Shown here: positions 12,560 through 26,848 of the stretch, piece by piece
How the letters are laid out: each line of letters opens with the position of its first letter
Numbering within the stretch: the first letter of the stretch is position 1
From: Hydractinia symbiolongicarpus
Lineage: Eukaryota > Cnidaria > Hydrozoa > Anthoathecata > Hydractiniidae
Assembly: GCF_029227915.1 (NCBI RefSeq)
Contig: NC_079875.1
Location: 30,817,501 to 30,881,500 of the forward strand
Direction of reading: 5' to 3'
DNA: 64,000 nt
The notes under the pieces: model-generated
Database searches by the model: none
What the model saw: only the letters and a program-made list of their open reading frames with translations
What the model was told of the DNA's origin: nothing
Translations under genes and position numbers: made by a program

Positions 12560-12680
12560 TAGCCCTGTCCAGGATTCAAACCTAGATCTCTCATTTTTCA
12601 TGAGTGTCATAGCCATTAGACCAACATAGCATCAATACGAAAACAATTTTTAATTTGTGCAGGTTAGTCCAATAACAGGA
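12560..12680 (-). mobile_element. SINE head fragment (tRNA-like)
   Basis: The minus strand again shows the tRNA-like head (TTGGTCTAATGG; GGTTTGAATCC; terminal ACAGGG), diverged from the SINE at 11.3-11.65 kb. Resemblance continues about 40 bp upstream of the head (GTTAGTCCAATA). The element therefore has a 5' extension, or both heads inserted into the same older repeat. The LINE-derived tail is absent. Confidence 0.6.
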
Positions 12681-12938
12681 AAATGAATGAAAAACTTGTT
12701 TGCTAATTTCTACGATAATCTTGGCAAAATCACTCTAATAATACATATATGAAACACCAATTTTCAGTATAAATATTTTGTATCAATTAAATGTATTTAC
12801 GGGGCAATGTGTTTTGGAATGTATACAGTGAATTAGTGACAACAAAAAGCTGTTATTTGCTACCAGATTTTCTTTTTTTCTGTTGGCTGTATAACAATAC
12901 TTTAAAAACTAAATAAAACTCTGCAAAATGAACTGTCC

Positions 12939-13677
12939 TTATTCACTTGAAAGAAGTCCTTCTAATCTACAAATTAATACTTCCTTGTTCCCAGCAACAG
13001 AACGATTGTGAATTTTTAGATGACTTCTGAGCTCAGACATGGTTAATTGTGATGGGATGATAATATTTGGATTGACACAGCGACCTATAGTATGACTTGA
13101 TTTCACATGACAGCTTAGCATAGATTCATCAGAAAATGTCATTTCACAACTCTTACATGCAACTGGTTTTAATATTGCAACAACATCTGCAATCAAATGA
13201 CCACTTTGAGCACATTGAATAATCTTTGTTGAATTGAAACAGGTTTCACAAATATCAGAATTGTTAAAGAAGGGACGCGAGCAATAACAATAAATAACAT
13301 CACTATCATCCAAATTTGGCTTTCTTGGTCTATAGTGGGAGTGATAGGTTGCCTTTGTAGGAAAATGATACGGTAGGTAGAAGTTACGTACAAATCTTGA
13401 CCTCATACTGCTGGTTTAGTAAAGTGATCTCATTTTCTAGTTCAGCTTTCTCCACAATAGTTTTATCGAATTGCTCTCTTTTTTCGATTTCTTGAAGCGT
13501 CAGCTCATTTACAGATAATTCCAATGTCTCCTTCTGGGCAATCAGCGTTTTAACCTGACTATTTTTCAAAGTTGGGGAAGACTTCCAAAACACCAACTGC
13601 ACCTCTTTGTCACATTTACCTTTATGCCCGATGGCTTTTGAACACTGGTCCTTATTTCTATTACAACAAACATCACT
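12939..13677 (-). CDS. Zinc-finger / SAP-domain protein (3' part of a gene)
   Basis: Two overlapping minus-strand frames make up one coding region. The first (13677-13384) follows a clear 3' splice site (polypyrimidine tract, then TTTTTAG). It has a Cys/His cluster (CC-x5-C-x5-H-x3-C) and then about 60 Glu/Leu/Lys-rich residues that look like a coiled coil. The second (13406-12939) carries a Cys-rich patch (YCYC...CETC), a C2H2 finger (C-x2-C-x12-H-x4-H) near residues 83-104 and a C-terminal SAP-like motif (LTMSELRSHLKIHNRS, then GNKEVLICRL). The frame changes around 13400; either a frameshift or an unseen short intron links them. SAP motifs usually bind DNA, so nuclear DNA binding is an inference. 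It may be a host gene of an expanded family or a TE accessory gene. The 5' exon or exons were not found. Confidence 0.5.
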
Positions 13678-13699
13678 AAAAATAAAAAAAAACAAGGCT

Positions 13700-14359
13700 A
13701 AGTTTAGCTACCTAGCTCTATAGCTAGCTAGCTATATTTTAGCTAGAGCTCTTCTAAACTATATGTTCTACTATAACTGAATGCAAATAATCTTAGCTAG
13801 CTATTTATTAACTAGTTTTAGGCCGATTTAAAAAAAGTAAAATGTTTAGCTACGCTTTTTATTGGCTAAAATTAAAAAAACATAATGGCCAAAGCATTTT
13901 CCACTGCTAGGACTCACACGAAAGGTTATGGTGTTCGGTAGAAATTAAAATGCACTTTATATATTGATTTGTAACTCTAGTTTTACCTTAAACCTGCATC
14001 TGAATTTTCTTGAGCAGACTCCATAAATATTGATTACAATTTCTACCATGTTAAAATTTACAAAAGTTACGGCAAACTTGATATATGACAACCAAATATT
14101 CACAAATCCAAAAATTTGACATATTTTGGCGCTCCGGAATAATATTTTCAACTTCTATCAAGAAGTCACAAAGTAGAACCACGCAGAAACCTTTCCTGTT
14201 TCATAGTTGACCGAGGTGATAGCTTTTAGTTACAAATCATAATAGAGGTCAAAAACGATAATAATGCAGTATGGCTGCTTTAACTTAGGTAAAATTTGCA
14301 AAAATGGCCATGTAAGAGGTGAAATGAGTTACTCTAACATACTAATTTTTATTTAGCTT
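13700..14359. other. Spacer with TAGC-rich microsatellite
   Basis: Immediately upstream of the zinc-finger/SAP exon lies a run rich in TAGCTAGC (about 13705-13750), then AT-rich DNA with no supportable gene. It ends exactly at the duplication joint. Confidence 0.55.
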
Positions 14360-17300
14360 TAACAACGTCTCAGGTTCCATATATTTTAGTCGTAAATTTG
14401 ATAAACGAGGCATTTTAAAGTGACGAGTGTCATGTACTTGCCATTTTTAGCATTGACACAAGATAATTGTCATTCAGGGTCAACAACCTCGTCTCAGGTT
14501 CAATGTATTTAAGCCGTAAAATTGATAAACGAGGCATTTAAAAGAGACAAATGTCTCACATATTTGCGATTCTTCGTGTTGATACAAGATAAATGTCATT
14601 TGGGGTGAACAACGTCTCAGGTTCTATATATTTTACTCGTAAAATTGATAAACGAGGCGTTTCAAAGTGACGAGTGTCATGTACTTGCCATGTTTAGCAT
14701 TGATACAAGATAATTGTCATTTAGGGTCAACAAACTCGTCCCAGTTTCTATGTATTTTAGCCGTAAAATTGATAAACGAGGCATTTCAAAGTGACCAGTG
14801 CCATGTATTTGCGATTTTTCGCATTGATACAGGATAATTGTTGCTTAGGGTCGACAACCTCGTCTCAGGTTCTATGTATTTTAGCCGTATAATTGACAAA
14901 CGAGGCATTTCAAAGTAACGAGTGTCATGTACTTGCGACTTTTCTTATTGATACAAGATAATTGTCATTTAGGGTCGAGTACCTCGTCTCAGGTTCTATA
15001 TATTTTAGTTGTAAAATTGATAAACGAGGCATTAAAAGTGACCAGTGTCATGTATTTGCAATTTTTCGTATTGATACAAGATAATTGTCATTTAGGGTCG
15101 ACAACCTCGTCCCAGTTTCTATGTATTTTGGCCGTAAAATTGATAAACGAGGCATTTCAAAGTGACCAGTGCCATCTATTTGCGATTTTTCGCATTGATA
15201 CAGGATAATTGTTGGTTAGGGTCGACAACTTCGTCTCAGGTTCTATGTATTTTAGCCGTATAATTGATAAACGAGGCATTTCAAAGTAACGAGTGTCATG
15301 TACTTGCGATTTTTCGTTTTGATACAAGATAATTGTCATTTAGGGTCGAGTACCTTGTCTCAGGTTCTATATATTTTAGCCGTAAAATTGATAAACGAGG
15401 CATTTAAAAGAGATAAATGTCTCACATATTTGCGATTCTTCGTGTTGACAGAAGATAATTGTCATTTGGGGTCAACAACGTCTCAGGTTCCATATATTTT
15501 AGTCGTAAATTTGATAAACGAGGCATTTTAAAGTGACGAGTGTCATGTACTTGCCATTTTTAGCATTGACACAAGATAATTGTCATTCAGGGTCAACAAC
15601 CTCGTCTCAGGTTCTATATATTTTAGCTGTAAAATTGATAAACGAGGCATTTAAAGGAGACAAATGTCTCACATATTTGCGATTCTTCGTGTTGATACAA
15701 GATAATTGTCAATTAGGGTCGAGTACCTCGTCTCAGGTTCTATATATTTTAGTTGTAAAATTGATAAACGAGGCATTAAAAGTGACCAGTGTCATGTATT
15801 TGCAATTTTTCGTATTGATACAAGATAATTGTCATTTAGGGTCGACAACCTCGTCCCAGTTTCTATGTATTTTGGCCGTAAAATTGATAAACGAGGCATT
15901 TCAAAGTGACCAGTGCCATCTATTTGCGATTTTTCGCATTGATACAGGATAATTGTTGGTTAGGGTCGACAACTTCGTCTCAGGTTCTATGTATTTTAGC
16001 CGTATAATTGATAAACGAGGCATTTCAAAGTAACGAGTGTCATGTACTTGCGATTTTTCGTTTTGATACAAGATAATTGTCATTTAGGGTCGAGTACCTT
16101 GTCTCAGGTTCTATATATTTTAGCCGTAAAATTGATAAACGAGGCATTTAAAAGAGATAAATGTCTCACATATATGCGATTCTTCGTGTTGATACAAGAT
16201 AATTGTCATTTGGGGTCAACAACGTCTCAGGTTCCATATATTTTAGTCGTAAATTTGATAAACGAGGCATTTTAAAGTGACGAGTGTCATGTACTTGCCA
16301 TTTTTAGCATTGACACAAGATAATTGTCATTCAGGGTCAACAACCTCGTCTCAGGTTCTATATATTTTAGCCGTAAAATTGATAAACGAGGCATTTAAAA
16401 GAGACAAATGTCTCACATATTTGCGATTCTTCGTGTTGATACAAGATAAATGTCATTTGGGGTCAACAACGTCTCAGGTTCTGTATACTTTACTCGTAAA
16501 ATTGATAAACGAGGCATTTCAAAGTGACGAATGTCATGTACTTGCCATTTTTAGCATTGACACAAGATAATTGTCATTCAGGGTCAACAACCTCGTCTCA
16601 GGTTCTATATATTTTAGCCGTAAAATTGATAAACGAGGCATTTAAAAGAGACAAATGTCTCACATATTTGCGATTCTTCGTGTTGATACAAGATAAATGT
16701 CATTTGGGGTCAACAACGTCTCAGGTTCTGTATACTTTACTCGTAAAATTGATAAACGAGGCATTAAAAGTGACCAGTGTCATGTATATGCAATTTTTCG
16801 TATTGATACAAGATAATTGTACCTTAGGGTCAGCAACGTCTCAGGTTTTCTATATTTTAGCCGTAAAATTGATAAACGAGGCATTTAAAAGAGACAAATG
16901 TCTCATATATTTGCGATTCTTCGTGTTGATACAAGATAATTGTCATTTAGGGACGACAATCTCGTCTCAGGTTCAATATATTTTAGTTGTAAAATTGATA
17001 AACGAGGCATTTCAAAGTAACGAGTGTCATGTACTTGCGATTTTTCGTTTTGATACAAGATAATTGTCATTTAGGGTGGAGTACCTTGTCTCAGGTTCTA
17101 TATATTTTAGCCGTAAAATTGATAAACGAGGCATTTAAAAGTGACCAGTGCCATGTATTACCGATTTTTCGCATTGATACAGGATAATTGTTGCTTAGGG
17201 TCGACAACCTCGTCTCAGGTTCTATGTATTTTAGCCGTATAATTGATAAACGAGGCATTTCAAAGTAACGAGTGTCATGTACTTGCGACTTTTCTTATTG

Positions 17301-20300
17301 ACACAAGATAATTGTCATTTAGGGTCGAGTACCTCGTCTCAGGTTCTATATATTTTAGTTGTAAAATTGATAAACGAGGCATTAAAAGTGACCAGTGTCA
17401 TGTATTTGCAATTTTTCGTATTGATACAAGATAATTGTCATTTAGGGTCGACAACCTCGTCCCAATTTCTATGTATTTTGGCCGTAAAATTGATAAACGA
17501 GGCATTTCAAAGTGACCAGTGCCATCTATTTGCGATTTTTCGCATTGATACAGGATAATTGTCGGTTAGGGTCGACAACTTCGTCTCAGGTTCTATGTAT
17601 TTTAGCCGTATAATTGATAAACGAGGCATTTCAAAGTAACGAGTGTCATGTACTTGCGATTTTTCGTTTTGATACAAGATAATTGTCATTTAGGGTCGAG
17701 TACCTTGTCTCAGGTTCTATATATTTTAGCCGTAAAATTAATAAACGAGGCATTTAAAAGAGATAAATGTCTCACATATTTGCGATTCTTCGTGTTGATA
17801 CAAGATAATTGTACCTTAGGGTCAGCAACGTCTCAGGTTTTCTATATTTTAGCCGTAAAATTGATAAACGAGGCATTTAAAAGAGACAAATGTCTCATAT
17901 ATTTGCGATTCTTCGTGTTGATACAAGATAATTGTCATTTAGGGACGACAATCTCGTCTCAGGTTCAATATATTTTAGTTGTAAAATTGATAAACGAGGC
18001 ATTTCAAGGTGACGAGTGTCATGTATTTGCAATTTTTTGTATTGATACAAGATAATTGTACCTTAGGGTCAGCAACCTCGTCTCAGGTTCTATATATTTT
18101 AGCCGTAAAATTGATAAACGAGGCATTTAAAAGAGACAAATGTCTCACATATTTGCGCTTCTTCGTGTTGATACAAGATAAATGTCATTTGGGGTCAACA
18201 ACGTCTCAGGTTCTGTATATTTTTCTCGTAAAATTGATAAACGAGGCATTTCAAACTGACGAGTGTCATGTACTTGCCATTTTTAGCATTGATACAAGAT
18301 ATTGTCAATTAGGGTCAACAACCTCGTCTCAGGTTCTATGTATTTAAGCCGTAAAATTGATAAACGAGGCATTTAAAAGAGACAAATGTCTCACATATTT
18401 GCGATTCTTCGTGTTGATACAAGATAAATGTCATTTGGGGTGAATAACGTCTCAGGTTCTATATATTTTACTCGTAAAATTGATAAACGAGGCATTTCAA
18501 AGTGACCAGTGTCATGTATTTGTAATTTTTCGTATTGATACAAGATAATTGTACCTTAGGGTCAGCAACGTCTCAGGTTCCATATATTTTAGTCGTAAAA
18601 TTGATAAACGAGGCATTTTAAAGTGACCAGTGCCATGTATTTGCGATTTTTCGTATTGATACAGGATAATTGTCAATTAGGGTCAACAACTTCGTCTCAG
18701 GTTTTCTATATTTTAGCCGTAAAATTGATAAACGAGGCATTTAACAGAGACAAATGTCTCATATATTTGCGATTCTTCGTGTTGATACAAGATAAATGTC
18801 ATTTGGGGTCAACAACGTCTCAGGTTCTGTATATTTTAGTTGTAAAATTGATAAACGAGGCATTTCAAAGTGACCAGTGTCATGTATTTGCAATTTTTCG
18901 TATTGATACAAGATAATTGTACCTTAGGGTCAGCAACGTCTCAGGTTCCATATATTTTCGTCGTAAAATTGATAAACGAGGCATTTCAAAGTGACCAGTG
19001 CCATCTATTTGCGATTTTTCGCATTGATACAGGATAATTGTCGGTTAGGGTCGACAACTTCGTCTCAGGTTCTATGTATTTTAGCCGTATAATTGATAAA
19101 CGAGGCATTTCAAAGTAACGAGTGTCATGTACTTGCGATTTTTCGTTTTGATACAAGATAATTGTCATTTAGGGTCGAGTACCTTGTCTCAGGTTCTATA
19201 TATTTTAGCCGTAAAATTGATGAACGAGGCATTTAAAAGAGATAAATGTCTCACATATTTGCGATTCTTCGTGTTGATACAAGATAAATGTCATTTGGGG
19301 TCAACAACCTCTCAGGTTCTGTATATTTTAGTTGTAAAATTGATAAACGAGGCATTTCAAAGTGACCAGTGTCATGTATTTGCAATTTTTCGTATTGATA
19401 CAAGATAATTGTACCTTAGGGTCAGCAACCTCGTCTCAGGTTCTACATATTTTAGCCGCAAAATTGATAAACGAGGCATTTAAAAGAGACAAATGTCTCA
19501 CATATTTGCGATTCTTCGTGTTGATACAAGATAAATGTCATTTGGGGTCAACAACATCTCAGGTTCTGTATACTTTACTCGTAAAATTGATAAACGAGGC
19601 ATTTCAAACTGACGAGTGTCATGTTCTTGCCATTTTTAGCATTGATACAAGATAATTGTCAATTAGGGTCAACAACCTCGTCTCAGGTTCTATGTATTTA
19701 AGCCGTAAAATTGATAAACGAGGCATTTAAAAGAGACAAATGTCTCACATATTTGCGATTCTTCGTGTTGATACAAGATAAATGTCATTTGGGGTCAACA
19801 ACGTCTCAGGTTCTGTATATTTTAGTTGTAAAATTGATAAACAAGGCATTTCAAAGTGACCAGTGCCATGTATTTGCAATTTTTCGTATTGATACAAGAT
19901 AATTGTACCTTAGGGTCAGCAACGTCTCAGGTTTTCTATATTTTAGCCGTAAAATTGATAAACGAGGCATTTAAAAGAGACAAATGTCTCATATATTTGC
20001 GATTCTTCGTGTTGATACAAGATAATTGTCATTTAGGGACGACAATCTCGTCTCAGGTTCAATATATTTTAGTTGTAAAATTGATAAACGAGGCATTTCA
20101 AGGTGACGAGTGTCATGTATTTGCAATTTTTTGTATTGATACAAGATAATTGTACCTTAGGGTCAGCAACCTCGTCTCAGGTTCTATATATTTTAGCCGT
20201 AAAATTGATAAACGAGGCATTTAAAAGAGACAAATGTCTCACATATTTGCGCTTCTTCGTGTTGATACAAGATAAATGTCATTTGGGGTCAACAACGTCT

Positions 20301-23300
20301 CAGGTTCTGTATATTTTTCTCGTAAAATTGATAAACGAGGCATTTCAAACTGACGAGTGTCATGTACTTGCCATTTTTAGCATTGATACAAGATATTGTC
20401 AATTAGGGTCAACAACCTCGTCTCAGGTTCTATGTATTTAAGCCGTAAAATTGATAAACGAGGCATTTAAAAGAGACAAATGTCTCACATATTTGCGATT
20501 CTTCGTGTTGATACAAGATAAATGTCATTTGGGGTGAATAACGTCTCAGGTTCTATATATTTTACTCGTAAAATTGATAAACGAGGCATTTCAAAGTGAC
20601 CAGTGTCATGTATTTGCAATTTTTCGTATTGATACAAGATAATTGTACCTTAGGGTCAGCAACGTCTCAGGTTCCATATATTTTAGTCGTAAAATTGATA
20701 AACGAGGCATTTTAAAGTGACCAGTGCCATGTATTTGCGATTTTTCGTATTGATACAGGATAATTGTCAATTAGGGTCAACAACTTCGTCTCAGGTTTTC
20801 TATACTTTAGCCGTAAAATTGATAAACGAGGCATTTAAAAGAGACAAATGTCTCATATATTTGCGATTCTTCGTGTTGATACAAGATAATTGTCATTTAG
20901 GGACGACAATCTCGACTCAGTTTCTATAAGTTTTAGTTGTAAAATTGATAAACGAGGCATTTCAAAGTAACGAGTGTCATGTACTTGCGACTTTTCTTAT
21001 TGATACAAGATAATTGTCATTTAGGGTCGAGTACCTCGTCTCAGGTTTTATATATTTTAGCCTGAAAATTGATAAACAAGACATTCAAAAGAGACAAATG
21101 TCTCATATATTTGCTATTCTTCGTGTTGATACAAGATAATTGTCATTTAGGGTCAACAACCTCGTCTCAGGTTCCATTTATTTTAGTCGTATAATTGCTA
21201 AACGAGGCATTTCAAAGTGACGAGTGTGATGTATTTGCGATTTTTCGTATTGGTACAAGATAATTGTCATTTAGGGACGACAAGCTCGTTAAAGTTTCTA
21301 TATATTTTAGCCGTAAAATTGATAAACGAGGCATTCAAAAGAGACAAATGTCTCATATATATGCGATTCTTCGTGTTCGTACAAGATATGTGCCATTTAG
21401 GGTGGACACCCTCATCTAAGTTTCTATATATTTTAGTCGTAAAATTGATAAACGAGGCACTTAAAAGAGACAAATGTCTGATATTCTTGCCATTTTTCCT
21501 ACTGATATAAGATAATTGTTATTTAGGGACGACAACCTCGTCTCAGTTTCTATAAGTTTTAGTTGTAAAATTGATAAACGAGGCATTTCAAAGTGACGAG
21601 TGTCATGTATATGCGACTTTTCGTATTGATACAAGATAATTGTCATTTAGCGTCGACAACCTCGTCCCAGTTTCTATGTATTTTGGCCGTAAAATTGATA
21701 AACGAGGCATTTCAAAGTGACCAGTGCCATCTATTTGCGATTTTTCGCAATGATACAGGATAATTGTCGGTTAGAGTCGACAACTTCGTCTCAGGTTCTA
21801 TGTATTTTAGCCGTATAATTGATAAACGAGGCATTTCAAAGTAACGAGTGTCATGTACTTGCGATTTTTCGTTTTGATACAAGATAATTGTCATTTAGGG
21901 TCGAGTACCTTGTCTCAGGTTCTGTATATTTTAGCCGTAAAATTGATAAACGAGGCATTTAAAAGAGATAAATGTCTCACATATTTGCGATTCTTCGTGT
22001 TGATACAAGATAAATGTCATTTGGGGTCAACAACGTCTCAGGTTCTGTATATTTTAGTTGTAAAATTGATAAACGAGGCATTTCAAAGTGACCAGTGTCA
22101 TGTATTTGCAATTTTTCGTATTGATACAAGATAATTGTACCTTAGGGTCAGCAACGTCTCAGGTTCCATATATTTTCGTCGTAAAAGTGATAAACGAGGC
22201 ATTTTAAAGTGACCAGTGCCATGTATTTGCGATTTTTCGCATTGATACAGGATAATTGTTGCTTAGGGTCGACAACCTCGTCTCAGGTTCTATGTATTTT
22301 AGCCGTATAATTGATAAACGAGGCATTTCAAAATAACGAGTGTCATGTACTTGCGACTTTTCTTATTGATACAAGATAATTGTCATTTAGGGTCGAGTAC
22401 CTTGTCTCAGGTTCTATATATTTTAGTTGTAAAATTGATCACCGAGGCATTAAAAGTGACCAGTGTCATGTATTTGCAATTTTTCGTATTGATACAAGAT
22501 AATTGTCATTTAGGGTCGACAACCTCGTCCGAGTTTCTATGTATTTTGGCCGTAAAATTGATAAACGAGGCATTTCAAAGTGACCAGTGCCATCTAGTTG
22601 CGATTTTTCGCATTGATACAGGATAGTTGTCGGTTAGGGTCGACAACTTCGTCTCAGGTTCTATGTATTTTAGCCGTATAATTGATAAACGAGGCATTTC
22701 AAAGTAACGAGTGTCATGTACTTTCGATTTTTCGTTTTGATACAAGATAATTGTCATTTAGGGTCGAGTACCTTGTCTCAGGTTCTATATATTTTAGCCG
22801 TAAAATTGATAAACGAGGCATTTAAAAGAGATAAATGTCTCACATATTTGCGATTCTTCGTGTTGATACAAGATAAATGTCATTTGGGGTCAACAACGTC
22901 TCAGGTTCTGTATATTTTAGTTGTAAAATTGATGAACGAGGCATTTCAAAGTGACCAGTGTCATGTATTTGCAATTTTTCGTACTGATACAAGATAATTG
23001 TACCTTAGGGTCAGCAACGTCTCAGGTTCCATATATTTTAGTCGTAAAATTGATAAACGAGGCATTTTAAAGTGACCAGTGCCATGTATTTGCGATTTTT
23101 AGTATTGATACAGGATAATTGTCAATTAGGGTCAACAACTTCGTCTCAGGTTTTCTATATTTTAGCCGTAAAATTGATAAACGAGGCATTTAAAAGAGAC
23201 AAATGTCTCACATATTTGCGATTCTTCGTGTTGATACAAGATAAATGTCATTTGGGTTGAACAACGTCTCAGGTTCTATATATTTTACTCGTAAAATTGA

Positions 23301-26149
23301 TAAACGAGGCATTTAAAAGTGACAAGTGTCATGTACTTGCCATGTTTAGCATTGATACAAGATAATTGTCATTTAGGGTCGACAAGCTCGTCCCAGTTTC
23401 TATGTATTTTAGCCGTAAAATTGATAAACGAGGCATTTCAAAGTGACCAGTGCCATGTATTTGCGATTCTTCGTGTTGATACAAGATAATTGTCATTTAG
23501 GGACGACAAGCTCGTTAAAGTTTCTATATATTTTAGCCGTAAAATTGATAAACGAGGCATTCAAAAGAGACAAATGTCTCATATACATGCGATTCTTCGT
23601 GTTCGTACAAGATATGTGCCATTTAGGGTGGACACCCTCATCTAAGTTTCTATATATTTTAGTCGTAAAATTGATAAACGAGGCACTTAAAAGAGACAAA
23701 TGTCTGATATTCTTGCCATTTTTCCTACTGATATAAGATAATTGTTATTTAGGAACGACAACCTCGTCTCAGTTTCTATAAGTTTTAGTTGTAAAATTGA
23801 TAAACGAGGCATTTCAAAGTGACGAGGGTCATGTATATGCGACTTTTCGTATTGATACAAGATAATTGTCATTTAGCGTCGACAACCTCGTCCCAGTTTC
23901 TATGTATTTTGGCCGTAAAATTGATAAACGAGGCATTTCAAAGTGACCAGTGCCATCTATTTGCGATTTTTCGCATTGATACAGGATAATTGTCGGTTAG
24001 GGTCGACAACTTCGTCTCAGGTTCTATGTATTTTAGCCGTATAATTGATAAACGAGGCATTTCAAAGTAACGAGTGTCATGTACTTGCGATTTTTCGTTT
24101 GATACAAGATAATTGTCATTTAGGGTCGAGTACCTTGTCTCAGGTTCTATATATTTTAGCCGTAAAATTGATAAACGAGGCATTTAAAAGAGATAAAAGT
24201 CTCACATATTTGCGATTCTTCGTGTTGATACAAGATAAATGTCATTTGGGATCAACAACGTCTCAGGTTCTGTATATTTTAGTTGTAAATATGATAAACG
24301 AGGCATTTCAAAGTGACCAGTGTCATGTATTTGCAATTTTTCGTATTGATGCAAGATAATTGTACCTTAGGGTCAGCAACGTCTCAGGTTCCATATATTT
24401 TAGTCGTAAAATTGATAAACGAGGCATTTTAAAGTGACCAGTGCCATGTATTTGCGATTTTTCGTATTGATACAGGATAATTGTCAATTAGGGTCAACAA
24501 CTTCGTCTCAGGTTTTCTATATTTTAGCCGTAAAATTGATAAACGAGGCATTTAAAAGAGACAAATGTCTCATATATTTGCGATTCTTCGTGTTGATACA
24601 AGATAATTGTCATTTAGGGACGACAATCTCGACTCAGGTTCAATATATTTTAGTTGTAAAATTGATAAACGAGGCATTTCAAGGTGACGAGTGTCATGTA
24701 TTTGCAATTTTTTGTATTGATACAAGATAATTGTCATTTGGGGTCAACAACCTCGTCTCAGGTCACATATATTTTAGTCGTAAAATTGCTAAACAAGGCA
24801 TTTCAAAGTGACGTGTATTTGCGATTTTTCGTATTGATACAAGATAATTGTCATTTAGGGTCAACAACCTCGTCTCATGTTTTATATATTTTAGCCTGAA
24901 AATTGATAAACAGGGCATTCAAAAGAGACAAATGTCTCATATATTTGCTATTCTTCGTGCTGATACAAGATAATTGTCATTTAGGTCGACAATCTCGTCT
25001 CAGGTTCCATTTATTTTAGTCGTAAAATTGATAAACGAGGCATTTAAAAAAGACAAATGTCTGATATATTTGCCATTTTTCGTATTGATACAAGATATTT
25101 GTCATTTAGGATCAACAACCTCGTCTCAGGTTTTATATATTTTAGCCTGAAAATTGATAAACAAGGCATTCAAAAGAGACAAATGTCTCATATATTTGCT
25201 ATTCTTCGTGTTGATACAAGATAATTGTCATTTAGGGTCAACAACCTCGTCTCAGGTTCCATTTATTTTAGTCGTATAATTGCTAAACGAGGCATTTCAA
25301 AGTGACGAGTGTGATGTATTTGCGATTTTTCGTATTGGTACAAGATCATAGTCATTTAGCGTCAACAACCTCGTCTCAGGTTCTATGTATTCTAGCCGTA
25401 TAATTGATAAACGATGCATTTCAAAGGGACGAGTGTCATGTATTTGCGATTTTTCGTATTGATACAAGATAATTGTCATTTAGGGACGACAACTTCGTCT
25501 GGACTTCAATATATTTTAGCCGTAGAATTGATAAACGAGGCATTTTAAAGAGTTAAGTGTCTCATATATTTGCGATTTCCGTCTTGATACAGGATAATTG
25601 TCATTTAAGGTCGACAAACTTATCCCTGGTACTATATGTTTTAACCGTAGAATTGAGAAACCAGTCATTTCAAAGCGACGAGTGTTATATATTTGCGATT
25701 TTTCGTATTGTTACAGAATAAATGTCACTTAGAGTCGACGACTTCGTCTCAGGTTCAATATATTTTTGCTGTAGATAAACGAGACATGTAAAAGAGAGGA
25801 GTGTGTCATATTTTCGATTTTTCTATTGATACGATATAATTGTCATATAGATTCGACAACCTCGTCTCAGTTTCTATATATTTTAGCCGTAGGATTGATA
25901 AAAGAGGCATTTCAAAAAGACAAGTGTCTCACATATTAGCGATTTTTCGTATTGATCCAGGATAATTGCATTTAGGGTCGACAACCTCGTCTCAGGTTCA
26001 ATATATTTAATCCGTAGAATTGATAAATGAGTCATTTCAAAGTGACGAGTGTCATTTATTTGCGAATTTTCGTATTGGTACTGGGTAATTGTCATTTAAG
26101 ATCGACAACCTCGTCTGAGTTTCTATATAATTTGGCCATAGAATTGATA
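14360..26149 (+). repeat. Satellite array B, ~124-bp units (about 95 copies)
   Basis: Same family and orientation as array A. Positions 15837-26149 are an exact-looking copy of 1-10313. The first 1,477 bp (14360-15836) would correspond to satellite lying to the left of this window. The array starts abruptly at AACAACGTCTCAGGTTCC in mid-unit, as expected at a rearrangement joint, not at a decayed natural edge. The right edge carries the same diverged units and the same ACGGTGGTAATATTC boundary as array A. Confidence 0.97.
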
Positions 26150-26384
26150 AACACGGTGGTAATATTCTTTCCATTTTCTCCCATTTGCAGCAATTGCGTA
26201 ACATATGTTTCTCCGAAAAACCAGTATTCGATTTTTTCTACAGGTTATTATTTTAAGCGACGAAAAATCATCGGTCCCGTAGCTTCTAAGTAATTGACCT
26301 CACTTTCTGTATTCGTAGTTTAGAAGCGGTTCATTTTCATTTGTGCTGGCCAGCTAAGCTACTGAAAAGCTACTAAACGCAAGA

Positions 26385-26848
26385 ATGGGTTCTGGACGAA
26401 ATAGCAATTTCTGGACTGATTTGGAATTAAAATTAGGTACCTTCGAGCGCCATTGGTTTCATGGTGTAGCAAGTGATGTTAAGAAAGGCTATTGTATGAA
26501 TAGTTCTATGTGGTGTTGAAAAACTGATAGGCAATCAATTGTAGGTCCCATGATAGTTACTTACGAGAAATAGGTGCACGTATGTTAGTTCCTCCAGTTA
26601 CATTGTTTGTACCTTGACAGATCATGCGTTACTTAGTCTGTCTTTGCAAAAATTATGGGGCAGAAGTAGAGTGTGTTCTGCCAAAAAGTAAAAATAAAAA
26701 AGGCCAAAAAATAGTAATCTTTTTATAAAATGTAACTAGTGCCTTAAAGATATTTAATCCTGTACGTTTTCATGGGACTAACTATCTTGTATTGAATATG
26801 CACATAGCCTTTCGAAAGTATTGTTTTATATTCAACGGACACTGCTGA
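26385..26848 (+). pseudogene. Broken copy of the unidentified ~170-aa protein (duplicate)
   Basis: Carries the same two deletions and early stop as the copy at 10549-11012. The gene was therefore already dead before the 15.8-kb duplication. Confidence 0.6.

Larger units (their letters stand above)
1..14359. repeat. 15.8-kb segmental duplication, copy 1 (left part cut by window edge)
   Basis: Every landmark here recurs exactly 15,836 bp further on: satellite variants, the broken unknown gene, the SINE, the zinc-finger/SAP gene and all spacers. I found no mismatch in the stretches compared, including non-coding DNA. Identity stops at 14359: both copies share ATTTAGCTT, then copy 1 enters satellite while copy 2 enters unique DNA. 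If the duplication is tandem, the unit is 15,836 bp, copy 1 starts about 1,476 bp before the window, and 14359/14360 is the new joint. Confidence 0.9.
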
